From: Candidatus Aeolococcus gillhamiae
GTDB lineage: Bacteria > Chloroflexota > Dormibacteria > Aeolococcales > Aeolococcaceae
Assembly: GCA_003244045.1 (NCBI GenBank)
Contig: QHBU01000156.1
Span: forward strand, 1-36,510
DNA: 36,510 nucleotides
Direction of reading: 5' to 3'
The position numbers and the translations under genes are program-made. Below the pieces are notes generated by a model. The model searched no databases. It had not been told where the DNA came from and was given only the letters and a program-made list of their open reading frames with translations. Shown piece by piece: positions 12,564 to 20,102 of the stretch; position 1 is the first letter of the stretch, and the number at the start of each line of letters is the position of its first letter.

Positions 12564-14183
12564 TCAGTCGGGGTTGAAGAGCAGCTCACGAACCGCCGCC
12601 AGCGGGGGCAGACCACTGCCGAGCATGGTGTCGTGGAAGCCGCGCAGGCTGAATCCCGGGGAGCTCTTGAGGTCGGCTCGCCAGTCGAGGATGGCGAGCT
12701 TGCCGTACGTGTAGGCGAGGTACATCGGGTCGTACATGCCCCGCGCCGCTTCCCGCCTGGACGGAAACTCCGGCAACCCGGTCGTCTCCACGACGAAGGC
12801 GGTGGCGTCCTCCACGGTGACGCCCTCCGTGTGCAGCATCAGCGTGGCCGCGAACCGGCAAGCGCGCAGCAGCGCGTCCTGGAGCTGCGCGAGGTGGAGC
12901 AGTGGGCGCCCCTCGGCCAATCCCTGCTCGATGGCGAGCTGCTCGGTGTAGTGCGCCCAGCCCTCACCGAACCCCGAGACGAAGCCGACCCGGCGCAGCA
13001 GGCTGCGCTGTCGGCGGGCGTGGACGGCGTGCACGAAGTGCCCGGGGTACACCTCGTGGACGCCGATGTTCTCGAGCTGCCAGCGATTGAACGAGCGCAG
13101 CCACTCGTCCGCCTCCTTCTCACTCATGCTCTCGTCGACAGGCGTGACTACGTAGTTGCTCTCAACGTCCGGCGCCGCCAGTGACCCGGCTGGATCGAAC
13201 GCCGCCGAGACGAAGCGCATGTAGGGCGGTGACGGGGTCACGCGGATGGGCGCATCCGGAATGGTTACAACCCCGCGCTCGCGCCAGAACTGCCGTACCC
13301 GTTCCAGGCTTCCGGCGGCCTCCTCGATGAGGGAACTCGCGCTCGGGTGATCGTCCTCCATCTGCGCGATCGCCTCCGGCACCCCGCCCGCCGGCGAGAT
13401 CCGGTGCGCGACATCCTCGAACTCAGCCCGAAGCCGGGACAGCTCCGCGCTTGCAATGGCACGGAGGGTCGCGACCGTCTCGGTGACGCCCTCCTGGGCG
13501 TGCAGCATCGCCAGGAATCGCTCTTCGCCCAGCGCCGGGCTGGGATGTGCGTCGCGCGCCGCGACGGCGGTCGCGAAGCGCGTGCACGCCTGCGCCGCCT
13601 CGCCGGCATGGGCGTGCAGCCGGTCGCGGAGCTGGGGATGGTCGGGGAGGGGGAGGGCCGTGTCGAGGTCGTGGGCAAAGAAGCCGGCCAGCCCGCGGGC
13701 CACCCCGACGGCGATGCCGCGCGGACCCTCGTCAACGGAGTCGCCGAGCTCATCCAGCGCCGCGTCGAGCCAGCCGGGGAGTTGATCGAGATGGCGGTCC
13801 AGCCCCTCCGCGCGTTCGGGGACTGGCGCGTAATCGTGCGTGCAGTAGGGCTGCGGGTCGGCGCCGCGAAAGAGACCGGAGAGCGGATTGCGCCGTGCCG
13901 ACTCGAGCTCGACGAGCTGGAACCGCTCGAGGGCGATGCGGTGCCGGAGGGTGATCACGTCGGCACGTTCGTCGACGCCGCGGGGCACGACGATGTCCAG
14001 CTCAGCGGCCGTCTCGTCCAGCCGGCGCACCCGCTGCTGGGTGGCCTCGGGCCCGATCGGACCGAGCCGGCCGTCAAAGCTGTGGTCACCTTCGGTGCGC
14101 GCGTCGCCAGGGCTGAAATCGAAGAGCTCGGCGACGTAGCGCTCGCCGAGGGCTGCGATGGTGGAGAGCGGCGGCCCGGACAC
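12564..14183 (-). CDS. DUF885 family metallopeptidase-like protein
   Basis: The 539-residue product belongs to the DUF885 family, which contains predicted zinc-dependent peptidases. The diagnostic active-site motif HEVYPGH is at residues 376-382, and GFGEGWAHYTE (glutamate near 407) supplies the likely third zinc ligand. No signal peptide or membrane segment is visible, so it is probably cytoplasmic. The GTG start at 14183 lies 6 bases after TAGACT on this strand, pointing to a leaderless message; translation begins MSGPPLSTIAALGERYV. It is convergent with nuoN and divergent from the gene at 14220. The substrate is unknown. The plus-strand ORFs over this gene are shadows. Confidence 0.87.
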   Translation of the reverse strand: MSGPPLSTIAALGERYVAELFDFSPGDARTEGDHSFDGRLGPIGPEATQQRVRRLDETAAELDIVVPRGVDERADVITLRHRIALERFQLVELESARRNPLSGLFRGADPQPYCTHDYAPVPERAEGLDRHLDQLPGWLDAALDELGDSVDEGPRGIAVGVARGLAGFFAHDLDTALPLPDHPQLRDRLHAHAGEAAQACTRFATAVAARDAHPSPALGEERFLAMLHAQEGVTETVATLRAIASAELSRLRAEFEDVAHRISPAGGVPEAIAQMEDDHPSASSLIEEAAGSLERVRQFWRERGVVTIPDAPIRVTPSPPYMRFVSAAFDPAGSLAAPDVESNYVVTPVDESMSEKEADEWLRSFNRWQLENIGVHEVYPGHFVHAVHARRQRSLLRRVGFVSGFGEGWAHYTEQLAIEQGLAEGRPLLHLAQLQDALLRACRFAATLMLHTEGVTVEDATAFVVETTGLPEFPSRREAARGMYDPMYLAYTYGKLAILDWRADLKSSPGFSLRGFHDTMLGSGLPPLAAVRELLFNPD

Positions 14184-14219
14184 CGCGCGAGTCTAGGTCG
14201 CCGTCATAGACTCGGCGGC
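14184..14219. promoter_or_regulatory. Divergent pair of leaderless promoters (mirror-image TAGACT)
   Basis: Only 36 bp separate two divergent GTG starts. On the plus strand TAGACT (14207-14212) lies 7 nt before GTG 14220. On the minus strand TAGACT (plus 14190-14195, read AGTCTA) lies 6 nt before GTG 14183. That spacing puts transcription start at or next to the start codon on both sides. No Shine-Dalgarno is present, and no -35 is recognisable. The two -10 hexamers form a 6-bp inverted repeat around 11 bases, so the promoters are likely to be coregulated or mutually exclusive. Confidence 0.7.
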
Positions 14220-14840
14220 GTGGAGGACGCCCTGCGCCGTCAGCTCGCCGCGGCGGTGGGCAGCAGCGGCATGGATGCCGAGAACGTTGTGCGACCCGCC
14301 AACGTCACCCAGCTCCGCGAGGTCCTCGCCGCCTGCGTCGCGGCCAGTGTTGCGGCGGCCGTGTTCGGCTCGGCGCGGGCTGCCTCCGCACCGGTGGTGA
14401 TTGCTGCCGACAACCTCGACTCGATCCTCCTCGACGCCACCGCGCTCCTGCTCCACGCCGGCGCGGCCGCCACCTGGATCGCGGTGCGCGAGGCGGCCAC
14501 CGCGCGCCGGATGGAGGTGAGCGCCCTGCCGAGCGTGCGCAGCGAGACGGTGGGCGAATCGGTGGCGCTCGGCGAGATCGCCCACCGCACCATCGCCGGC
14601 GTCGACCTGCTCACCAATGCGGGCGAGCTGATCAGCGCGGGAGGCCGCACCCTCAAGGACGTGGTCGGCTACGACCTCGCCGGGCTGGCGCTGGGCAGCG
14701 GCTCGCGCCTCGGGGTGATCGTGGCGGTGACGCTGCGGCTCGACCCGGCCGGGTCGCGGACCCCGGCGCAGCCGGGACTCGGCCCCTGGCGGGGCGACGA
14801 GGTGATCGACGTCGGTGCCGCCTTCGCGCAGGCAGGCTGA
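14220..14840 (+). CDS. Short FAD-binding (FAD_binding_4/PCMH-type) oxidase-like protein
   Basis: The ORF track extends back to 13347, but all of that is antisense to the DUF885 gene. From the GTG at 14220 the product is 206 residues. Its sequence matches the FAD-binding half of glycolate oxidase-type flavoproteins (GlcD/GlcE): an N-terminal VVRPANVTQLREVLA strand-helix, and the strong signature GGRTLKDVVGYDLAGLALGSGSRLGVIVAVTLRL at residues 141-174. The usual N-terminal GlcD extension and the C-terminal substrate/cap domain are missing, so it is either a GlcE-like partner protein or a truncated enzyme. TAGACT 7 nt before the GTG supports a leaderless start. It ends 9 bp from a convergent phosphatase gene. 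Confidence 0.72.
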   Translation: MEDALRRQLAAAVGSSGMDAENVVRPANVTQLREVLAACVAASVAAAVFGSARAASAPVVIAADNLDSILLDATALLLHAGAAATWIAVREAATARRMEVSALPSVRSETVGESVALGEIAHRTIAGVDLLTNAGELISAGGRTLKDVVGYDLAGLALGSGSRLGVIVAVTLRLDPAGSRTPAQPGLGPWRGDEVIDVGAAFAQAG

Positions 14841-14849
14841 CCCGGGCGA

Positions 14850-15512
14850 TCAGGCGACGTCGCCGGCCCCGGACTGAGGGCTCTCGGCCGGCTCGGAGGG
14901 GCCCACGCTCGGCGGGCGGTAGACCGTGCTGGTGAGCGTTCCCTGCACGTAGTCGAGCTCGAGCATGCCGCCCTTGGCACACTGCAGGCGATGGAGTGCC
15001 CAGGCAGGTCTCCCCTGGGCCCGCACCCAGAAAGCCTGGATGGGGTCACCGTGGCTGACGCAGATGCCGCCGTCGACGGGGTTGGTGGCAAGGAGCTGCC
15101 GGATCGCCCGCTCGACCCGCGCCGCCATCTCGCCGACGCGCTCGTCGTTGGGCAGCAGCCCGGGCCAGATCATGTGGATCAGCCACAGCGGCCGCCGCCA
15201 CGGCACCTGGGGTGGGCGGATCCCCTGCAGGTAGCGGCCGAAGCGGGCCTCGACGAGGTCGTCGGACAGAGTGATCGTGGAGCCGGGAATGTGGCTGCTG
15301 ATGATCTCCGCGGTCTGCACGGCGCGTTCCAGCGGGCTGGTGTAGATCTGGCGCGCGCTGGTGGCGGCCAGCCGGCGGCCGAGCGCATGTGCCTGGCGAA
15401 TACCCTTCTCGCTGAGCGGGAAGTTGGGGAGGTGCCCGTACAGAACCCCGCGGGGATTGTGGACGTCGCAGTGCCGGGCCAGGACGACGCGGGTGGACGT
15501 CGGTTGAGGCAC
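14850..15512 (-). CDS. Histidine phosphatase family protein
   Basis: This belongs to the phosphoglycerate-mutase-like superfamily. The track start at 15599 would overlap the divergent gene; a GTG at 15512 lies 7 nt after TAGCAT on this strand and begins just before the core strand, VPQPTSTRVVLARHC, giving 220 residues. The catalytic histidine is H14 in ARHCDVHNP; the usual RHG is RHC here. Other family landmarks are LSEKGIRQAHALGRRL, IYTSPLERAVQTAEII with the second arginine (R63), and the second histidine H154 in VSHGDPIQA. The C-terminal 25 residues are Pro/Ser-rich. The substrate cannot be assigned; it could be a small phosphoester or a sugar phosphate. Confidence 0.87.
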   Translation of the reverse strand: MPQPTSTRVVLARHCDVHNPRGVLYGHLPNFPLSEKGIRQAHALGRRLAATSARQIYTSPLERAVQTAEIISSHIPGSTITLSDDLVEARFGRYLQGIRPPQVPWRRPLWLIHMIWPGLLPNDERVGEMAARVERAIRQLLATNPVDGGICVSHGDPIQAFWVRAQGRPAWALHRLQCAKGGMLELDYVQGTLTSTVYRPPSVGPSEPAESPQSGAGDVA

Positions 15513-15561
15513 GCGCCCGATGCTACGAGATCGACGGCCCAGCACCGCTACGCTTGGCGGG
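15513..15561. promoter_or_regulatory. Second divergent leaderless promoter pair
   Basis: This 49-bp region separates the phosphatase (-) and methyltransferase (+) GTG codons. TAGCAT on the minus strand (plus 15520-15525, ATGCTA) is 7 nt before GTG 15512. TACGCT on the plus strand (15549-15554) is 7 nt before GTG 15562. Neither side has a Shine-Dalgarno or a clear -35. The layout repeats that at 14184-14219. Confidence 0.68.
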
Positions 15562-16329
15562 GTGAGCGAGACGACACGGCGGCACTGGGACGGCGCCACC
15601 TACGACCGCGTCGCCAACCCCCAGGCTCGCTGGGGGACCGCGGTGCTGGAGCGGCTGGCGCTGCGCGGCGACGAGACGGTGCTGGACTGCGGCTGTGGCA
15701 GTGGCCGGGTCACCGAGCAGCTCCTTGCTGCACTGCCACGCGGGCGGGTGATCGCTCTTGACGCCTCCGCCAGCATGCTCGACCAGTCGCGCCTGCGCCT
15801 GGCGCACGGCGACGAGCGGGTCAGCTTCGTCCGGGCAGACCTCCTGGTGCTGTCCCCGGCGACGCTCGACGGTTCCGCACCGGTGGATGCCGTGTTCTCG
15901 AGCGCGACATTCCACTGGATCACCGACCATCCCCGACTGTTCGCCAACCTTGCCGGCGTCCTGCGCCCCGGAGGTCAGCTGTCCGCGCAATGCGGAGCGC
16001 AGGGAAACATCGACCGGCTGCTGGAGGTGGCGCGAAGCGTCGGCCTGGAGAGGTCGAGCGCGTGGGAGTACGCGTCTGCCGAGACGACCAGCGAGCGGCT
16101 CCAGGCCGCCGGGTTCGAGAATGTGCGCGCGTGGACGCACCAGGAGCCGACCCGCTTCGACGACGAGACCGACCTGGCGGAGTTCCTCGAGACCGTCTGC
16201 TTCGGCGACGCGGTGGCTGCGATGGATGAGGCTGAACGACGCGCGCTGATGCTAAGGGTGGTCGCGGCCATGCCGGAACCGGTGATCGACTACGTGCGCC
16301 TCAACATGGTTGCCACGCGGGCACTGTGA
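15562..16329 (+). CDS. Class I SAM-dependent methyltransferase (trans-aconitate methyltransferase-like)
   Basis: The GTG start at 15562 is chosen because TACGCT lies 7 nt upstream; the track start at 15520 overlaps the promoter. The product is 255 residues. SAM motif I is VLDCGCGSGRV (40-50), followed by the acidic-loop motif VIALDASASMLDQSR, motif II VSFVRADLL, and the Tam/UbiE-like block FSSATFHWITDHPRLFANLAGVLRPGGQL. The overall pattern is closest to trans-aconitate 2-methyltransferase-type small-molecule methyltransferases, but the substrate is not certain. It is cytoplasmic and probably monocistronic. The next gene downstream has its own promoter. Confidence 0.87.
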   Translation: MSETTRRHWDGATYDRVANPQARWGTAVLERLALRGDETVLDCGCGSGRVTEQLLAALPRGRVIALDASASMLDQSRLRLAHGDERVSFVRADLLVLSPATLDGSAPVDAVFSSATFHWITDHPRLFANLAGVLRPGGQLSAQCGAQGNIDRLLEVARSVGLERSSAWEYASAETTSERLQAAGFENVRAWTHQEPTRFDDETDLAEFLETVCFGDAVAAMDEAERRALMLRVVAAMPEPVIDYVRLNMVATRAL

Positions 16330-16358
16330 CGCCGCGCCGGGGTTGGTCGCGACGCACA

Positions 16359-16388
16359 TTGACGGTCCAAGCAGCGCGCTGCTAGTGT
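16359..16388 (+). promoter_or_regulatory. Predicted sigma-70-type promoter of the permease/gamma-glutamylation operon
   Basis: TTGACG (16359-16364) and TAGTGT (16383-16388) are separated by 18 bp, with TG one base before the -10 (TGCTAGTGT, an extended -10). Transcription would start near 16395, leaving a leader of about 95 nt before the permease ATG. Unlike the neighbouring genes, this one has a leader and a Shine-Dalgarno sequence. A 7-bp hairpin, GGCCGAG-TTCTG-CTCGGCC (16391-16409), sits at the transcript's 5' end. Confidence 0.6.
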
Positions 16389-16489
16389 CCGGCCGAGTTC
16401 TGCTCGGCCTCCGCAGAGGAAGCGTGGCCCGGCGGGGAAAGAATGGCGCCGGAACGCGCCGCTGCGCGCCGGTTCGTGGGAGGACGGCG

Positions 16490-18043
16490 ATGGTCGACCA
16501 AGCGGCGACGGTGCGCGACTCGGACACCGAGACACTGCACAGCCTCGGCTATGCCCAGGAGCTGCGCCGCCGCATGAGCGGGTTCTCCAACTTCGCGGTC
16601 TCTTTCACGATCATCTCGATCCTCTCCGGCTGCCTGACGGCCTATGGCGTGGCCATGAACAACGGCGGACCGGTGGACATCAACATCGGCTGGCCAGTCG
16701 TGGGGATCATGGTTCTCTTGGTCGGCCTGGCCATGGCTGAGGTGTGCTCCAGCTACCCGACAGCAGGCGGCCTGTACTACTGGGCCGCCAAGCTCGGGGG
16801 CAAGAACGGGCCAGCCTGGAGTTGGTTCACGGGATGGTTCAACCTGCTCGGTCAGGTGGCGGTCACCGCCGGCATCGACAGCGGGCTGGCCCTGTTCGCG
16901 TCGGCCTTCCTCAACAACTGGTTCGGCTACACGCTGGACGCGCCCCACATCCTGCTGGTGTATGCGATCGCCCTCTTCCTCCACGGTCTGCTCAACACGT
17001 TCGGGGTGCGCCTGGTGGCGATCCTCAACAACATCTCGGTGTGGTGGCACATCGTCGGCGTCGTGGTCATCGTGGCGGTCCTGTTCATCAAGGCCCCGCA
17101 CCATCAGTCGGCCGGCTTCATCTTCGGGCACTTCCAGAACAACACCGGCGCGGGCTTCGGCGGCGCGACGATCTATGTGCTGGCCATCGGACTGCTGCTC
17201 GCCCAGTACACCTTCACCGGCTATGACGCGTCGGCGCACATGACCGAGGAGACGCGAAACGCGGCGGTTGCCGGCCCTCGTGGCATCGTCATGTCGATCC
17301 TGGTGTCGCTGATCGCCGGCTGGATCCTTCTGATCGGCGTCACCGCCGCGATTCAGAACTACGACGCTGAAGCCCTTGCCACGGTGCCCGCGGCACAGAT
17401 CTTCATCGACGCCGCCGGCCCGGCGTTGGGGCAGTTCCTGCTGCTCGTCGCCATCGGTGCCCAGTTCTACTGCGGGATGTCGTCGATCACCGCCAACTCG
17501 CGGATGATCTATGCATTCTCGCGTGACGGCGCCGTCCCCGGACACCGCCTCTGGCACAAGGTGAACAAGCGCACCGGTACCCCCACCAACTCGATCTGGC
17601 TGGCCACCGTGGGTGCCTTCATCCTCTTCCTTCCCTACCTGTACAACCCTAACGCGTACGCGGCGGTGATCTCCATCGCGGTCATCGGGCTCTACATCGC
17701 CTACGCCATCCCGATCTTCCTGCGCCTTCGCGCGGGTGACTCCTTCCAGCGAGGCCCCTGGCATCTCGGCAGGTGGAGCCGGCCCATCGGGACCGTGGCG
17801 GTGCTCTGGGTGTGCATCATCGTCGTGCTCTTCGTGCTGCCCACCGTGTTCCCGGTCACCCTCGGCAACCTCAACTACACGTTCGTCGCCGTGGCCATCG
17901 TCGGCTTGGGCACGGCCATCTGGTGGATGGTGTCAGCCCGGCATTGGTTCAAAGGACCGAAGGTGCAGGGGAGCGCCGAGGAGCTCGCCGCGATCGAGGC
18001 GGAGCTGACCAGCGTCGGCACGGTTGCGGCCGCATCGGGCTGA
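16490..18043 (+). CDS. APC superfamily amino acid/amine permease
   Basis: This is an inner-membrane secondary transporter of the amino acid-polyamine-organocation superfamily, closest in style to the amino acid/choline transporter (ACT) family. The ATG at 16490 is chosen over the track start (16310) because GGGAGGA lies 5 nt upstream and the upstream codons cover the promoter and leader. The product is 517 residues with about 12 hydrophobic helices. The N-terminus SLGYAQELRRRMSGFSNFAV is the typical cytoplasmic entry to TM1, and SSYPTAGGLYYWAAKLGG in TM3 and TGYDASAHMTEETRNA after TM6 are ACT signatures. It is the first gene of an operon with gamma-glutamylation enzymes, so it probably imports the amine those enzymes degrade. 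The next gene starts immediately after its stop. Confidence 0.92.
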   Translation: MVDQAATVRDSDTETLHSLGYAQELRRRMSGFSNFAVSFTIISILSGCLTAYGVAMNNGGPVDINIGWPVVGIMVLLVGLAMAEVCSSYPTAGGLYYWAAKLGGKNGPAWSWFTGWFNLLGQVAVTAGIDSGLALFASAFLNNWFGYTLDAPHILLVYAIALFLHGLLNTFGVRLVAILNNISVWWHIVGVVVIVAVLFIKAPHHQSAGFIFGHFQNNTGAGFGGATIYVLAIGLLLAQYTFTGYDASAHMTEETRNAAVAGPRGIVMSILVSLIAGWILLIGVTAAIQNYDAEALATVPAAQIFIDAAGPALGQFLLLVAIGAQFYCGMSSITANSRMIYAFSRDGAVPGHRLWHKVNKRTGTPTNSIWLATVGAFILFLPYLYNPNAYAAVISIAVIGLYIAYAIPIFLRLRAGDSFQRGPWHLGRWSRPIGTVAVLWVCIIVVLFVLPTVFPVTLGNLNYTFVAVAIVGLGTAIWWMVSARHWFKGPKVQGSAEELAAIEAELTSVGTVAAASG

Positions 18044-18763
18044 GTGGACGGCAAGCCGCGCATCGGCATCACCTGCAGCCCGCTGCGGGTGGCCGGCTAC
18101 TACGACGCCTACCTGCAGGCGATCGCGGCGGCCGGGGCCGAGCCCGTGGTGATCGCGCCACTCGCCGGCGGCCCGGATGCCACGGAGGCTGAGCGGATCC
18201 TGGGTAGCGTCGACGGCCTGCTCGTGCCCGGTGGCTGGGACGTTGCGCCCGAGGAGTACGGCGGCGACACCGTGAGCGACGTTGTCCAGGTGGACCACGC
18301 CCTCGACAAGACCGAGCTGGCGCTGGTGCGCGGCGCGTCGTCGTCGGGCACACCGGTGCTCGGGATCTGCCGGGGCCAGCAGCTCATCAACGTGGCCCTG
18401 GGCGGATCGCTGCTCCAGCACATCGAGGGACATGACTCGCACGGTCAGCCCCGCCACACGCTGGCGCACGCCGTTGAAGTCGAGGCGGACTCCGAGCTGG
18501 GTCGGGTCGCTCCACGCACTTTGATGGTGAACAGCCTGCACCACCAGGCCATCAAGGATCTCGCCCCGGCGCTCCGCGTCACGGCGCACAGCCCAGACGA
18601 CATCATCGAGGCCGTCGAGTCAACCGATGGGACCATCGTCGCCGTCCAGGCGCACCCGGAGGAGCTCATCGACTACCACTCCTGGGCGCGCGACCTCTTC
18701 GAACGATTCGTGCAGCGAAGCGCGGCGCGCGCGCGAAACAGCTCGACCACGACGACCGGGTGA
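18044..18763 (+). CDS. Gamma-glutamyl-gamma-aminobutyrate hydrolase family protein (class I amidotransferase, PuuD-like)
   Basis: This is a class I glutamine-amidotransferase-fold hydrolase that releases glutamate from gamma-glutamyl amides, the last step of gamma-glutamylated amine catabolism. It has 239 residues. The nucleophile is C109 in LGICRGQQLINV, and the partners are H204 and E206 in VQAHPEE. PITCSPLR-type N-terminus (IGITCSP) and LLVPGGWDVAPEEYG are PuuD family landmarks. GTG at 18044 follows the permease TGA with no gap. In Mycobacterium tuberculosis a comparable protein lies between glnA4 and aldC. The natural substrate depends on the amine handled by this operon. Confidence 0.9.
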   Translation: MDGKPRIGITCSPLRVAGYYDAYLQAIAAAGAEPVVIAPLAGGPDATEAERILGSVDGLLVPGGWDVAPEEYGGDTVSDVVQVDHALDKTELALVRGASSSGTPVLGICRGQQLINVALGGSLLQHIEGHDSHGQPRHTLAHAVEVEADSELGRVAPRTLMVNSLHHQAIKDLAPALRVTAHSPDDIIEAVESTDGTIVAVQAHPEELIDYHSWARDLFERFVQRSAARARNSSTTTTG

Positions 18764-18767
18764 TGCG

Positions 18768-20102
18768 GTGCTGACCCTCGACGAGCTGACCGACCTGGTC
18801 GCCAACGGTGAGATCGACACTGTGGTGGTGGCGTTCACGGACATGCAGGGGCGGCTCATGGGCAAGCGCATGCACGCCGAGTTCTTCGTCGAGGAGGCGC
18901 AGGCCGCACACCCGATCGAGGGATGCAACTACCTGCTCGCCCTCGACATGGAGGGGGACCCGGTGCCGGGCTATGAGATCGCCAGCTGGGAGCGCGGCTA
19001 TGGTGACTTCGCGATGGTCCCGGATTTCGCGACGATGCGTCGGATCCCCTGGCTGGAAGGCACCGCGCTGGTGCTCACCGACGTCGCCTGGAATGACGGC
19101 ACCCCGGTGCGACCGTCGCCGCGCCAGGTCCTCAAAGCGCAGGTGGAGCGTGCCCGCGCGCTCGGCTTCGAGCCGATGTTCGGCAGTGAGCTGGAATTCT
19201 ACCTGCTCAAGGAGACCTTCGCGCAGGCGCACGCCCAGGGCTACCGCGACCTCACCCCCTCGGTCCCATACATCCTCGACTACCACATCCTCGCCACCAG
19301 CTACGACGAGCCATTCATCCGCGCAGTGCGCAACGGCATGCACGCGGCGGGCATCAAGGTGGAGACATCGAAGGGTGAGGCGTGGCCCGGCCAGCAGGAG
19401 ATCAACTTCCGCTTCAGCGACGCCGTCAGCATGGCCGACAACCACACCATCTACAAGAACGGCATCAAGGAGATGGCCAACCAACACGAGCGTTCCGTTA
19501 CCTTCATGGCCAAGCCCGATCACACCTGGATCGGCAGCTCCTGTCATATCCATTCGAGCCTCTGGGTCGGCGGCCGCAACGCCTTCGACGGCGAGCCTGA
19601 GCTCTTCCAGCATTACCTCGCCGGGCAGCTGGCGGCCAGCGCCGAGCTCGCCGTCTTCTTCGCCCCCAACATCAACTCGTACAAGCGCTACGCTGCCAGC
19701 AGCTGGGCGCCCACCACGCTGGCCTGGGGATACGACAACCGCACCTGCGCATTTCGAGTGGTCGGCCACGGGCAGGCGCTGCGCATCGAGAACCGCATCC
19801 CTGGTGCGGACGCCAATCCCTATCTTGCGTTTGCCGCGATCCTCGCCGCCGGCCTGCACGGGATCGAGCAGAAGCTGGAACTGCCGCCCGCATTTGCCGG
19901 CAACGCCTACGTCTCCGACATGGATCGCTTTCCGAGCACCCTGCGCGACGCCGTGACCGCGCTCGAGGGGGGACGCATCGCGCGTGCTGCTCTCGGCGAC
20001 GAGGTTGTCGACCATTACCTGAACTACGCGCGGACCGAGCAGCGACTGTTCGACACCGTCGTGACTGAGTACGAGCGCAAGAGGCTCTTCGAGCGCGGAT
20101 GA
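18768..20102 (+). CDS. Glutamine synthetase family ligase (gamma-glutamyl-amine synthetase, GlnA4/PuuA-like)
   Basis: This ATP-dependent ligase joins glutamate to an amine. The track start at 18627 overlaps the previous gene; GTG at 18768 (VLTLDELTDLVANGEIDTV) gives the usual 444 residues. GS landmarks are VVAFTDMQGRLMGKR in the N-terminal beta-grasp, FGSELEFYLLKE with the metal-binding glutamates, GEAWPGQQEINFRF, and FMAKPDHTWIGSSCHIHSSLW with the ATP/metal histidine. Later landmarks are NSYKRYAASSWAPTTLAWGYDNR and RIENRIPGADANPYLAFAA. The glutamate-flap and amine region differs from true GlnA, and the genomic setting with a GATase and ALDH argues for gamma-glutamylation of an organic amine rather than ammonia assimilation. 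The gene overlaps the ALDH start by ATGA. Confidence 0.9.
   Translation: MLTLDELTDLVANGEIDTVVVAFTDMQGRLMGKRMHAEFFVEEAQAAHPIEGCNYLLALDMEGDPVPGYEIASWERGYGDFAMVPDFATMRRIPWLEGTALVLTDVAWNDGTPVRPSPRQVLKAQVERARALGFEPMFGSELEFYLLKETFAQAHAQGYRDLTPSVPYILDYHILATSYDEPFIRAVRNGMHAAGIKVETSKGEAWPGQQEINFRFSDAVSMADNHTIYKNGIKEMANQHERSVTFMAKPDHTWIGSSCHIHSSLWVGGRNAFDGEPELFQHYLAGQLAASAELAVFFAPNINSYKRYAASSWAPTTLAWGYDNRTCAFRVVGHGQALRIENRIPGADANPYLAFAAILAAGLHGIEQKLELPPAFAGNAYVSDMDRFPSTLRDAVTALEGGRIARAALGDEVVDHYLNYARTEQRLFDTVVTEYERKRLFERG

Noticed and set aside
13347-14219. N-terminal 291 codons of the track ORF 13347..14840
   Set aside because: Antisense to the DUF885 gene; homology to FAD-binding proteins begins only after GTG 14220.
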